64,000 bases of DNA. It comes from Qipengyuania flava (lineage in GTDB: Bacteria > Pseudomonadota > Alphaproteobacteria > Sphingomonadales > Sphingomonadaceae). Below the pieces are notes generated by a model. That model saw only the letters and a list, made by a program, of their open reading frames with translations. It ran no database searches and was not told the origin of the DNA. The position numbers were made by a program, and so were the translations under genes. This document shows positions 8,593 through 16,552 of the stretch, piece by piece. Position 1 is the first letter of the stretch. Each line of letters opens with the position of its first letter. Location of the stretch: positions 1,860,001 through 1,924,000 of the forward strand of contig NZ_CP080410.1 of assembly GCF_019448255.1 (NCBI RefSeq). Direction: 5' to 3'.

Positions 8593-10026
8593 CTAGCCCT
8601 CCGGCGTCGGGACCTGCCGCGCAAGCGCCGCGCGTCGCTCGGCAGGTGTGGGCGCGGCCGGGGCAGTCATCCCTTGCCCCGGCATCGCGCGGGCCGGCAG
8701 CGGCAGGCTCTCTGGCCCCGAGCGGGGCCTCAGCAACCGCTCACTGAGCCAAAGCGCCACCACGGGAATAGCGAAGAAAAGCCCCTGCTTGAGGATCGTG
8801 ATGATCATCCCGTCACGGAACGCGATTATGCTCGTCCCAAGGAACAGAGCGTAAGTAACGGTCGCGAGCACTGTCTGGCGGCTTGAAGCGAAGGCCCGAT
8901 AGGCCGCGCAATAGATCAGCGCAAAAAAGGCCGACCAGAGAACGACGCCGACATAGCCCAGGCTGAACCAGCCCACCCCGGGAAGCGACATCGTCATCCC
9001 GATCGGCTTGCCATAATTGTAGAGGTCGACGGGCTTTATGGGCGCGCCATAGGGCTTGTCTTTCCACAAGCCTCTTGGGATCGGCTCGGTCAGGATTTGC
9101 AGATTGTGCAGGAAGTAGTCGTAGGTCCCCGACCTCTCCGGGACGACGTGCACGACGTATTCGAAGAATTCCAGATTGCCGAAATCCATATGCTCCAGCG
9201 GCGCGAGATCGGCTTCCGAATAATAGACGATTTCGGGCTGCGCCTCGCCCGTCAGCGCTTCGCGCACGCCCGCACCGCGATCGGCTACGACCGCCGAGAA
9301 GGCGAGGTACAAGGGCACCAGGCCGGCCACGATCCACAGGTTGGGCCAGCGCGAGCGGCGATCGACCAAGAACAGCAGCGCCAGCACGAAACAGGCAACA
9401 ACCACTTCACCGCGACCGCCTATCCCAAGGCGCAGAACGGCAAAGAGAGCGAAGGGAATGAAGCTCCACCAGCGAAAGCGGTTGAGATAGGCGAACAGCG
9501 CGCCGAGCGAGACCAGGAAACCGGTCAGCGATATAAAGTACCCGCTCGCCGCAACAAGACCCTGGCCGCCGGTTCGCGTATCCATTTCATTGATGGCCAA
9601 TCCGGTGGACTTGAAGCCCCACAGCCAGATCAGCGCCCATAGGCAAAGACCCGAGAGGACCGCGAAGGCCGGCAGATAGCGCACCATCATGCTGGCGCGG
9701 CCCTGTCGCTCTGCCGTGCTCTGCCGGAACTCCAGCGGTGGGCACAGGACCATGCACAGGCCGACCATCACGAACAGCCCGAGGTTGGCGGCAAGCAATG
9801 TGGTGACCTTGGTGTCCAGCGACGGGGTGAACCCTATCGAGGCGTAGATGCTGCGGAAGTCATAAACTCGCGCGAAAAGCGGGCGGATGACGAAAACCAG
9901 CCCGTGAAAGGCCAGATAGACCGTCGCCGGGTTGAAGATCGAGGCGGCGGGATGCCGCAGGTAGATCGCCAACAGGGCGAGAAACGCAAAGGTCGATCCA
10001 CCGAGAACTATGTCGTAAAGCGGCAT
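8593..10026 (-). CDS. Multi-pass membrane protein, probable O-antigen/polysaccharide polymerase
   Basis: A 477-residue integral membrane protein with about 10-12 hydrophobic segments spread over residues 5-430, a large hydrophilic loop around 240-330 (EIVYYSEADLAPLEHMDF, YVVHVVPERSGTYDYF, PYGAPIKPVDLYNYG), and a Pro/Ala-rich cytoplasmic tail. This layout and the Arg-rich LGIGGRGE segment resemble Wzy/oligosaccharide repeat-unit polymerases (WzyE/O-antigen polymerase type). The family call rests on topology rather than on catalytic motifs, so it is tentative. It is not flanked by glycosyltransferases; its divergent neighbour is an SGNH-type protein, which could modify the same glycan. Confidence 0.55.
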   Translation of the reverse strand: MPLYDIVLGGSTFAFLALLAIYLRHPAASIFNPATVYLAFHGLVFVIRPLFARVYDFRSIYASIGFTPSLDTKVTTLLAANLGLFVMVGLCMVLCPPLEFRQSTAERQGRASMMVRYLPAFAVLSGLCLWALIWLWGFKSTGLAINEMDTRTGGQGLVAASGYFISLTGFLVSLGALFAYLNRFRWWSFIPFALFAVLRLGIGGRGEVVVACFVLALLFLVDRRSRWPNLWIVAGLVPLYLAFSAVVADRGAGVREALTGEAQPEIVYYSEADLAPLEHMDFGNLEFFEYVVHVVPERSGTYDYFLHNLQILTEPIPRGLWKDKPYGAPIKPVDLYNYGKPIGMTMSLPGVGWFSLGYVGVVLWSAFFALIYCAAYRAFASSRQTVLATVTYALFLGTSIIAFRDGMIITILKQGLFFAIPVVALWLSERLLRPRSGPESLPLPARAMPGQGMTAPAAPTPAERRAALARQVPTPEG

Positions 10027-10088
10027 GGAATCAGTGCACCTTGCCGTTGGGAAGGTGCGGCAACCCGATACACAGGCGCAATTTGCAG

Positions 10089-10934
10089 ATGATCCCGAAA
10101 CGTCTTGCGATCATCGTTCTTGCCCTCACCTGCGGCCTCCTGGCCGGCGAATTATTTGCCCGGTGGGTGTACCAGATACCCCTCCATCGGGCCAACGCCA
10201 CGACCGGTTACGAACTTGTCCCCGACCAGAAGGGCCAGTTCCTGCTTTCAAACGACTGGCACGTAAACGCTCTGGGCATGCCCACTGCGAAGGAATTCGA
10301 GCCCGGCAGCGCGCGCGATATCCTGCTTGTGGGCGACAGCATCGTCCAGGGAACGGTTGCGGTGCCGCAATCGTCCCAGCTCGCAGACACGCTCGCCGCA
10401 CGAACCGGGTGGGCGGTCTGGCCCGCCGCGACCAAGAGCTGGGCGCTACAGAACGAGCTCGCGTTCCTGCGCGAAAGGCCCCAGCTTGCCCGCAACGCCG
10501 ACACCATCGTCTTTGTGCTGACGAGCGAGGATTTCGGCGCGCCGTCCCAGTGGCGGAACCCGATCTGGCACCCGCGCAGCAATGCCTACCCGCGCCTCCT
10601 CGTCATCGCCGGACGGTTTCTCGGCGCGAAGTGGGCCTCGGTCTCCCCGCCCTTTCCCGTTGCCGAACGCGATACGCTTGCCGATTGGGCCGCGTTCAAC
10701 GAGAGCGCCGAGGTTCCTGTGCTCACGGTCGCCTACGCAGCCGAGCCGGAAACCGGGACCGATTGCGGCTTCGTACCCGAAGCCTACCGCCAGTATGGCC
10801 AATGGACCTGCGTCGACGCGCCGCGCGACCTGGGCGCGGGAGGACTTCGCGACCCCAGCCACCCCTCGCCCAGCGGTATCGAGGCCCTTGCCGCCATCCT
10901 GCAAGCGCGCATCGAAGCGGCGCTGAGCGAGTAG
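10089..10934 (+). CDS. Membrane-anchored SGNH-hydrolase-like protein
   Basis: A 281-residue protein with an N-terminal transmembrane or signal segment (LAIIVLALTCGLLAGELFA). It has the SGNH block I as VGDSIVQG with Ser84 and a block V DPSHPSPSG near the C terminus with Asp255 and His258. This arrangement is used by esterases and by acyltransferase-like proteins that act on surface polysaccharides. The substrate is unknown. The start is the ATG at 10089 (MIPKRLAI); an upstream in-frame ATG at 10041 would put polar sequence before the signal. It diverges from the polymerase-like gene across about 62 bases, suggesting a shared control region and a glycan-related role. Confidence 0.6.
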   Translation: MIPKRLAIIVLALTCGLLAGELFARWVYQIPLHRANATTGYELVPDQKGQFLLSNDWHVNALGMPTAKEFEPGSARDILLVGDSIVQGTVAVPQSSQLADTLAARTGWAVWPAATKSWALQNELAFLRERPQLARNADTIVFVLTSEDFGAPSQWRNPIWHPRSNAYPRLLVIAGRFLGAKWASVSPPFPVAERDTLADWAAFNESAEVPVLTVAYAAEPETGTDCGFVPEAYRQYGQWTCVDAPRDLGAGGLRDPSHPSPSGIEALAAILQARIEAALSE

Positions 10935-11033
10935 CGATCGCTGCCCGCACCGGAGCGGATTAGTCTTTTGAGAAGGCTTGCGATAGACTGGGCGCGAGCC
11001 GGGGGAACCATCACCCCGGGGGGAGGTCGATTG

Positions 11034-11414
11034 ATGAGAATTTCCAGGAAAATCCTGCCGCTTGGCGCAGGGCTGGCTCTATGCGCGGGCGCCGCGCCGC
11101 TGGGCGCGCAGACGCTCGAAGATCTCGATGCCCTGTCCGATGCCGCGCAGGACGAACGATCCGGCATCATCTCGGCCCAGACGCTCGCCGCGCAGGGCGC
11201 TTACCTCCAGGCCCTGGCGACGCTCGAGCGCATGCTCGCGGTCAATCCGAAATCGGCGGAAGGGCGACTGCTGCACGCGCTGTACCTGTGCCGGATCGAC
11301 GACATTCGCGGCGGGATGGTCGAGATCGGCAAGCTCAAGGAAAAGGAATTCGGACGGCAGACCTTGCAGGATGCGCGCGCGGCCTGTGAAGCCGGCGGGG
11401 AGGTCCAGCCATGA
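11034..11414 (+). CDS. Secreted TPR-like protein paired with FecR
   Basis: A 126-residue exported protein. The signal peptide runs to about PLGAQ. The mature part contains a tetratricopeptide-like helix pair (GAYLQALATLERMLAVNPKSAEGRLLHALYLC). Its ATG follows GGGGGGAGG, and its stop overlaps the FecR start by four bases (ATGA), so the two are translationally coupled. No enzyme motif is seen. It probably acts in the periplasm with the FecR-domain protein; the partner is inferred from the overlap only. Confidence 0.65.
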   Translation: MRISRKILPLGAGLALCAGAAPLGAQTLEDLDALSDAAQDERSGIISAQTLAAQGAYLQALATLERMLAVNPKSAEGRLLHALYLCRIDDIRGGMVEIGKLKEKEFGRQTLQDARAACEAGGEVQP

Positions 11415-12322
11415 GCGCCCTCAAGCCCATCGTCGCCGCGCTCGTTGCCACCAGCATGCTGGCGACGCCCCTCTCCGCCCAGCAGCGCACCGCCATCGGC
11501 AACGCCTCCACCGTTGTCGGCGATGTGCGGATGAGCAACCAGCAGATTACCAAGCCGGTGAAGATCAAGCGCAAGCAGCGTATTGCCTGGGGCGATCTGA
11601 TCGACACGCGCAAGAAGTCGCAGTTGCAGATCCTGCTGCTCGACCGCTCGACCTTTGGCATCGGAGCCAATTCGCGCGTGCGCATCGACCGCTTTGTCTA
11701 CGACCCCAACGAGGGCCGCAGCTTCTTCGCCACCTTCGTTAAGGGCGCGCTGCGCTTCTTCTCCGGCAGCGAAGAAGGCGAAAACAGCGGCGAGATCCAG
11801 ACGCCTTCGGGCCGTATCGGTATTCGCGGGACGGCGCTCGACATGCTCGTCGGCGAAGAAGCCGAGGACATCGCCGAGGACGAGGATTTCATCGGCAATG
11901 TCGACAGCGACAAGGACGAGGCGACGCTGGTGGTCCTGCGCGGCCCCGGTGCAGGGACGGCGGGCGGTCTTACGCTCGGCCGGGCCGAAGTGACCGCTGC
12001 CGGCGAGACCGTCGTGCTCGACCAGCCGGGCCTTGCCGCCTACATCCCGCGCAACGGTGCGCCGCCGATCGGGCCCTTCTTCCTGTCGAGCCCCGGCCTT
12101 TCCGAGGTACAGGGCCAGCTCCAGCCCGAAGTCGCCCGCGCGGCTGACGGCGGCAATGGCGGCGGGTTGCTCCGCGCGCTTCTGCCCGTAGTCGGCGCGA
12201 TTGCCGTTGGCTCGCTGCTCGGCGGTAGCCGCGGAAGCGACAATCCGGACGGCCGCACGCAGGATGACTATCCCGACAACCGGACGCAGAGTGACAACGA
12301 CCGGCCTTACGACCCGCAATAG
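11411..12322 (+). CDS. FecR-domain periplasmic protein
   Basis: A 303-residue exported protein. After a signal peptide (ending LSAQ) it has the FecR domain pattern: VVGDVRMSN, RIAWGDLIDTRKKSQLQILLLDRSTFGIGANSRVRIDRFVYDP and GEIQTPSGRIGIRGTALDML. A hydrophobic Gly-rich segment (LLPVVGAIAVGSLLGGS) lies near the C terminus before a polar Asp/Asn/Arg tail. No FecI sigma gene is nearby, so this is not the iron-regulatory type. FecR domains of this kind are often coded beside CHASE2-cyclase genes, and one converges on it here nine bases downstream. Confidence 0.85.
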   Translation: MSALKPIVAALVATSMLATPLSAQQRTAIGNASTVVGDVRMSNQQITKPVKIKRKQRIAWGDLIDTRKKSQLQILLLDRSTFGIGANSRVRIDRFVYDPNEGRSFFATFVKGALRFFSGSEEGENSGEIQTPSGRIGIRGTALDMLVGEEAEDIAEDEDFIGNVDSDKDEATLVVLRGPGAGTAGGLTLGRAEVTAAGETVVLDQPGLAAYIPRNGAPPIGPFFLSSPGLSEVQGQLQPEVARAADGGNGGGLLRALLPVVGAIAVGSLLGGSRGSDNPDGRTQDDYPDNRTQSDNDRPYDPQ

Positions 12323-12331
12323 GCCGCCCGC

Positions 12332-14548
12332 TTATTTGCTCGTTGCCTGGTAAACCCCGTCCCAGCCGGATGGCGGCGGCGCGCTGCGCAGCGCGGCAAC
12401 GCGTTCGAGCATCAACTCGCGCAGCTTGGGAATGCCAAGCGCCGCGTAGCTTTCTTCCGCCTGCGAGAGGGCTTGCTCCGCCGCGTCCCAGTCGAGGCTT
12501 CGGTATGCCTCAAGCATGGCGGCGTGTGCGGCCGCCAACTGTATGAACGCCTCGTCCTGCGCCAGTGCCTCGTCGCCCAGCAGCGCATGGATCGTTTCGG
12601 GAGCATCGCGCCCGACCACGCGCACCCGGTCGAGCTCAAGCAGGGCAAAGCCGTCCAGCTCCGCCGCCAGAGCGCTGCCGGCCACGATCGGCACGCCGTA
12701 TTGCTTGGTCAGGCCCTCCATGCGCGAGGCCATGTTCACCGTATCGCCGATGAGCGAATAGGACAGGCGCTGGCGCGAACCCATGTTGCCGACGCAGCAG
12801 AGGCCAGAATTCAGCCCGATCCCGATGCCCACCTCGCCCGGCCAGATCACGCCGTCGCGCCCGGGCATGGTTCGGTTGAGCTCCCTGGTCATCTCGACCA
12901 TTTCGAGCGCCGCGCGCGCGGCGTTGCGGTGATGGTCGGGATCGTCGAGCGGCGCGTTCCAGAAGGCGAGGATGGCATCGCCGATATACTTGTCGAGCGT
13001 GGCCTGCCGCTTGAGCAGGATATCGCTCATCGGGGTGAGGAACTCGATCAGGAAGTCGATGACCTCGCGCGGGGCGTAGCGCTCCGACATGCGGCTGAAG
13101 CCGCGGATGTCGCACATCAGCACGCTCATGTCGCGTTCCTCCCCCCCAAGCTCGAGCTGGTCGGGGTCGGACGCGATACGGCGGACCATTTCCGGCGAGA
13201 GGTACTTGTCGAAGGCGGCGTGGATATGGGCGCGCTGGCGTTCCTCGCGGTAGAATACGGCCACCGTTTGCACGGCATAGACCGCCAGCAGGGCCAGTAC
13301 CGGCCAGGTCGGGTCGAGCAGGTAATTTGCCTCGGTGAAGGCCACCCAGCTACCCCCCGCGACGATGGCTATCCCGACAAGCGCCGCGACCGCGCCGAGC
13401 GCCGCCCCGAGGCGCGGGAGAATGAGCGCAAGGCCGCCGCCTAGCAGCAGGACGAGCACGACCTCGAGCCCGAAGGCCCAGTCGGGCCGCTCGAGGAAAT
13501 CGCCGGCGAGCATTTGTTCGGCGGCCGCCGCGTGCACGGTCACGCCGGCCGTTCTTTCCGCAACCGGGGTTGAGACCAGGTCCTGCAGGCCCGCCGCGCT
13601 GCCGCCAATGAAGACGATCCGCCCGCCCACCGCCTCGGCCAGCGCGCTGTCCTCGTAGGCGCCTTCGATGACCTGCCAGGCGGGCAGGACTGCGCGCTCG
13701 CCAGCAGGGAAATGCACCCACATCTCGCCTGCGTCATTGACCGGGATCTCGCGCCCCGCCATCCGCACCGCGACCGCCGCGCCGCCTGCGCCTTGCGTCT
13801 CCCCGCTCCCGTCGCTGGCGAGGAGGTTGGGCGAGCCCCCATCGGACGCCACGCGGACCGCCTCGAGCCCGAGCGAAGGCACCAACACACCGCGATGGAT
13901 CGCCACCAGCGGCGCGCGGCGCACGATCCCGTCGGCATCGCTCTCGAGGCTGACGAAGCCATTGCCCTGCGCCGCCGCCTCTAGCACCGGCAGCGGCTGG
14001 ATCGCGCCGCCATAGCTCCTCACACCCCGCGTTGGCAGCGAGCCGTGGAGGGTGAAGCTGGCCTTGGGTTCGATGTCGCCGCCGTGGCCCCCCCGGTCGA
14101 GGAAGTAGGCGGTCACCACCGGCGCGCGGGTGAAGCTCTCGGCGAGCAAATCGTCATGGTCGGGCAGGCCGGCAAGCCGGTCGCCCAGGTCCAGCGTCTC
14201 GGACAATTGCGTTGGCGAGGTGCGGTCGTGTTCGGAAAAGACGATGTCGAAGACCACCGCCGCCGCGCCCGCTGCCGCCAGCCGCTCGGTCAGCGTGACC
14301 ATCTCGGTGCGCGGCCAGGGCCACTGGCCGAGCCGCTCGATCGAGGCCTCGTCGATATCGACCACCGCCACCTGTTCATCGCCCGCCACCTCGCGCGGGG
14401 CGGCGCGCTGGTAGGCGTCGAACACCGCCAGCCCCACGCGTCCGGGCGAGCCCGGCTGGGCGAGCTGCACCACCAGCACCAGCGCAAGCGCCACCAGCCC
14501 CGCGGCAATCGCGGGCGCATCGCGCAGGGCGCGCAGGCGTTCGAACAT
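12332..14548 (-). CDS. CHASE2-domain class III adenylate cyclase
   Basis: A 738-residue membrane signalling enzyme. An N-terminal helix is followed by an extracytoplasmic CHASE2 domain (about 40-345; VAVVDIDEASIERLGQWPWPR, FDIVFSEHD, GRIVFIGGSAAGLQDLVSTP), three transmembrane helices (about 358-432) and a class III cyclase domain (about 470-660). Catalytic features are present: metal Asp480 (MCDIRGFS) and Asp524 (DKYIGDAILAF), Lys520, and GDTVNMASRME with Asp602, Asn605 and Arg609. It should make cAMP in response to an unknown periplasmic signal, perhaps involving the convergent FecR/TPR pair. Confidence 0.92.
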   Translation of the reverse strand: MFERLRALRDAPAIAAGLVALALVLVVQLAQPGSPGRVGLAVFDAYQRAAPREVAGDEQVAVVDIDEASIERLGQWPWPRTEMVTLTERLAAAGAAAVVFDIVFSEHDRTSPTQLSETLDLGDRLAGLPDHDDLLAESFTRAPVVTAYFLDRGGHGGDIEPKASFTLHGSLPTRGVRSYGGAIQPLPVLEAAAQGNGFVSLESDADGIVRRAPLVAIHRGVLVPSLGLEAVRVASDGGSPNLLASDGSGETQGAGGAAVAVRMAGREIPVNDAGEMWVHFPAGERAVLPAWQVIEGAYEDSALAEAVGGRIVFIGGSAAGLQDLVSTPVAERTAGVTVHAAAAEQMLAGDFLERPDWAFGLEVVLVLLLGGGLALILPRLGAALGAVAALVGIAIVAGGSWVAFTEANYLLDPTWPVLALLAVYAVQTVAVFYREERQRAHIHAAFDKYLSPEMVRRIASDPDQLELGGEERDMSVLMCDIRGFSRMSERYAPREVIDFLIEFLTPMSDILLKRQATLDKYIGDAILAFWNAPLDDPDHHRNAARAALEMVEMTRELNRTMPGRDGVIWPGEVGIGIGLNSGLCCVGNMGSRQRLSYSLIGDTVNMASRMEGLTKQYGVPIVAGSALAAELDGFALLELDRVRVVGRDAPETIHALLGDEALAQDEAFIQLAAAHAAMLEAYRSLDWDAAEQALSQAEESYAALGIPKLRELMLERVAALRSAPPPSGWDGVYQATSK

Positions 14549-14756
14549 CGATGGACCTCCCCGGCGCCAATCCTATTGCACTTTCCTACCCGCGCAAGTG
14601 TGGGTGTTTGCTTGCGCCCTCAAACGCCGGGCGGCGGACATCCGTCCGCCTTGGCTTCCTCGCATGAGCTCGGGCGCGCAGTCGCGCTTGCCTCGGCTGC
14701 GCCTCGGATTGGTGAGCGATTTTCCTACTTCGTGCTTTTCTGCTTCAGGCTCTGTG

Positions 14757-15695
14757 ATGGACCAGAAGAACAAGCATCCGAGCGAAGCGAGGCAAGGCCG
14801 ACCGGCCGCCCGCAGCGACGCGATCGAAGATCGCATGAGCGAGGAAATCGCGCCCGCGGATGCGGGTGCGCAAACAAGGACTCCCCTCCCCGCCTTCACC
14901 CCGGTCCCCCGCCAGAAGGACCGTTCGAACGGGTGGAAGCCGCAGGTCCAGCGGGCCTTTATCGAGGCGCTGGCTGATACCGGCAGCGTCACCGCCGCCT
15001 GCCGCGCGGTCCGACGCTCCACCCACGGTGCCTACCATCTGCGCCGCCAGCCGGGCGCGGAGGAGTTCGCCGCTGCGTGGGAGGCCGCGGTCGATCTCGG
15101 CATGCGGCGCATCGAGGACACCGCCATGGACCGCGCCTTGAACGGCGTCGAGGTGCCCGTCTATTCCTACGGCAAGCTCGTCGGCACGCGCACGGTCCAC
15201 AACGACCGCCTGCTGATGTTCATGCTCAGGAACCGCGCGCCCGAACGCTTTGCGGAAGGGCGCGCAAAGGGCCTCAACGCGGTCGGCAAGATGGAGGCCG
15301 AGCGGCTGAAGAAACAGTGGCGCAAGGAATGGGAGGAGGAACAGCGCCGCGCCGCCTGGCAGACGCCGGAGGAGGAAGAGGCCGTGATCACCGCGCTCAA
15401 CGAGAAGCTGCAGAAGATGCACGACCGGTCCATGAGCGCCATGAGCCCCCGCACCCGCGCGGCCTATGACGAATTCCGCAGGCTGGAGGCGGAGGACGAG
15501 GCGCAAGGCTACTCCCGCTGGGACGACCCGGAGCACCCCGACTACATCGACCCCGCCAAGCGCCTCGCCGCAACCCAGCCCCCCGCGCCAACCCTCCCCC
15601 CGCCCGGCTGGCGCAAGGGCGGCAGCGATACGGAGCCGGAGGGCGAGGAGGAGAACCCGCGCTGGCGGACGCTCAAGGATGAGGGGTGGGAGTGA
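14757..15695 (+). CDS. Conserved protein of unknown function with terminase-small-subunit-like HTH
   Basis: A 312-residue protein of a type common in sphingomonads. Residues ~60-125 form helices resembling an HTH (VQRAFIEALADTGSVTAACR, STHGAYHLRRQPGAEEF), somewhat like phage terminase small subunits. A basic then acidic coiled stretch follows (AERLKKQWRKEWEEEQRR), and the tail is Pro- and acid-rich. The ATG at 14757 is chosen; reading frame continues upstream without family-like sequence. Composition is high-GC like the chromosome, unlike the next genes. No phage gene accompanies it. Function unknown. Confidence 0.6.
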   Translation: MDQKNKHPSEARQGRPAARSDAIEDRMSEEIAPADAGAQTRTPLPAFTPVPRQKDRSNGWKPQVQRAFIEALADTGSVTAACRAVRRSTHGAYHLRRQPGAEEFAAAWEAAVDLGMRRIEDTAMDRALNGVEVPVYSYGKLVGTRTVHNDRLLMFMLRNRAPERFAEGRAKGLNAVGKMEAERLKKQWRKEWEEEQRRAAWQTPEEEEAVITALNEKLQKMHDRSMSAMSPRTRAAYDEFRRLEAEDEAQGYSRWDDPEHPDYIDPAKRLAATQPPAPTLPPPGWRKGGSDTEPEGEEENPRWRTLKDEGWE

Positions 15696-15796
15696 GCTTG
15701 GAGCAAGTGAACCAGTAGCTCTTGCTTAAAGTATCCGTGTTGGCATAGCAGATCAGGCAAACCCTCCTCATCCTTTGCGACAAGACGGAACCAAAT

Positions 15797-16552
15797 ATGG
15801 GCAAGCTATCGCCAATGCCTCAAATCGTACTTCCACAAAATAGCTTGAAAAACTGGGGAAGTTTATGGCTTGGCACTACTGGTTCGATCACTAAAGCCTC
15901 TGCCAAGCAAAACGGTCAGCCTTCCGTAAAGAAGGCAAATCGTTTCGACAAAAAACAAGGAATGGATTTCGGTTATATATTCGATGAAGCTTTTGGTCTC
16001 GCTCTAGCGAATATGCTAGGCAATAAAACGGCTAAACCATTCTCCAATTCACTTTTACCACCAGCACCTGATGTTGTTGAGGTAGGGACCACCAGAGTTG
16101 TTGGCGGTATACGGCCTCAGAACTACGATGCCGCTTATCGCCCAGATGGTCCTAGAATCGTCTATGATAGCAAAACTTTAAATGACGAAAAGAGCATAGG
16201 CAAAAATTGGCAAAATATGGTCAACGACTTGGCCACGGAGGCGTCTACGGTTCACACAAGATTCCCTTATTGTGTTGTTGCTTTCATCATAGCTCTTCCT
16301 CGTCCAGCTCTGAAAAAGAATCAAGAAACTGCAATTATACGGACGCTAGATAGACTAGGTTCGCGCGAAAACGAACTTGATCAACACCATCTAGCAGAGG
16401 CTATATCCCTAGTGATTTGGGATCCAAGTTCTGGTCAGATCGACCCGAACTTTCCTCCTAGCGATACGAGACTAAGAATAGAGAATATGCACGAACGTAT
16501 ATATGCCGCGTATTCCGACCGATATCGGAGCTTGCCGCCTCACAACGACTAA
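15797..16552 (+). CDS. Probable restriction endonuclease of the R-M pair
   Basis: A 251-residue protein, function inferred from its partner. It has a PD-(D/E)XK-like arrangement: Asp111 in QNYDAAYRPDG and Asp124-Ser125-Lys126 in RIVYDSKTL, separated by one beta-hairpin, with acidic Glu64 upstream (IFDEAFG). Size is usual for a type II restriction enzyme. I do not recognise the family or the target. The gene is AT-rich and converges on the methyltransferase, their stop codons interleaving in CTAA. No controller (C) protein is visible. An alternative start is ATG at 15815 (MPQIVLPQ). Confidence 0.65.
   Translation: MGKLSPMPQIVLPQNSLKNWGSLWLGTTGSITKASAKQNGQPSVKKANRFDKKQGMDFGYIFDEAFGLALANMLGNKTAKPFSNSLLPPAPDVVEVGTTRVVGGIRPQNYDAAYRPDGPRIVYDSKTLNDEKSIGKNWQNMVNDLATEASTVHTRFPYCVVAFIIALPRPALKKNQETAIIRTLDRLGSRENELDQHHLAEAISLVIWDPSSGQIDPNFPPSDTRLRIENMHERIYAAYSDRYRSLPPHND

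Noticed and set aside
10968-10989. Promoter-like TTGAGA and TAGACT before the TPR/FecR pair
   Set aside because: The spacing is only 10 bases, too short for a sigma-70-type promoter.
15542-15760. Minus-strand frame reading VAKDEEGLPDLLCQHGYF and on
   Set aside because: Protein-like for ~35 residues, but no ATG and a weak start; it overlaps the 312-residue gene and runs into a shadow frame. A gene relic is possible but not supported.
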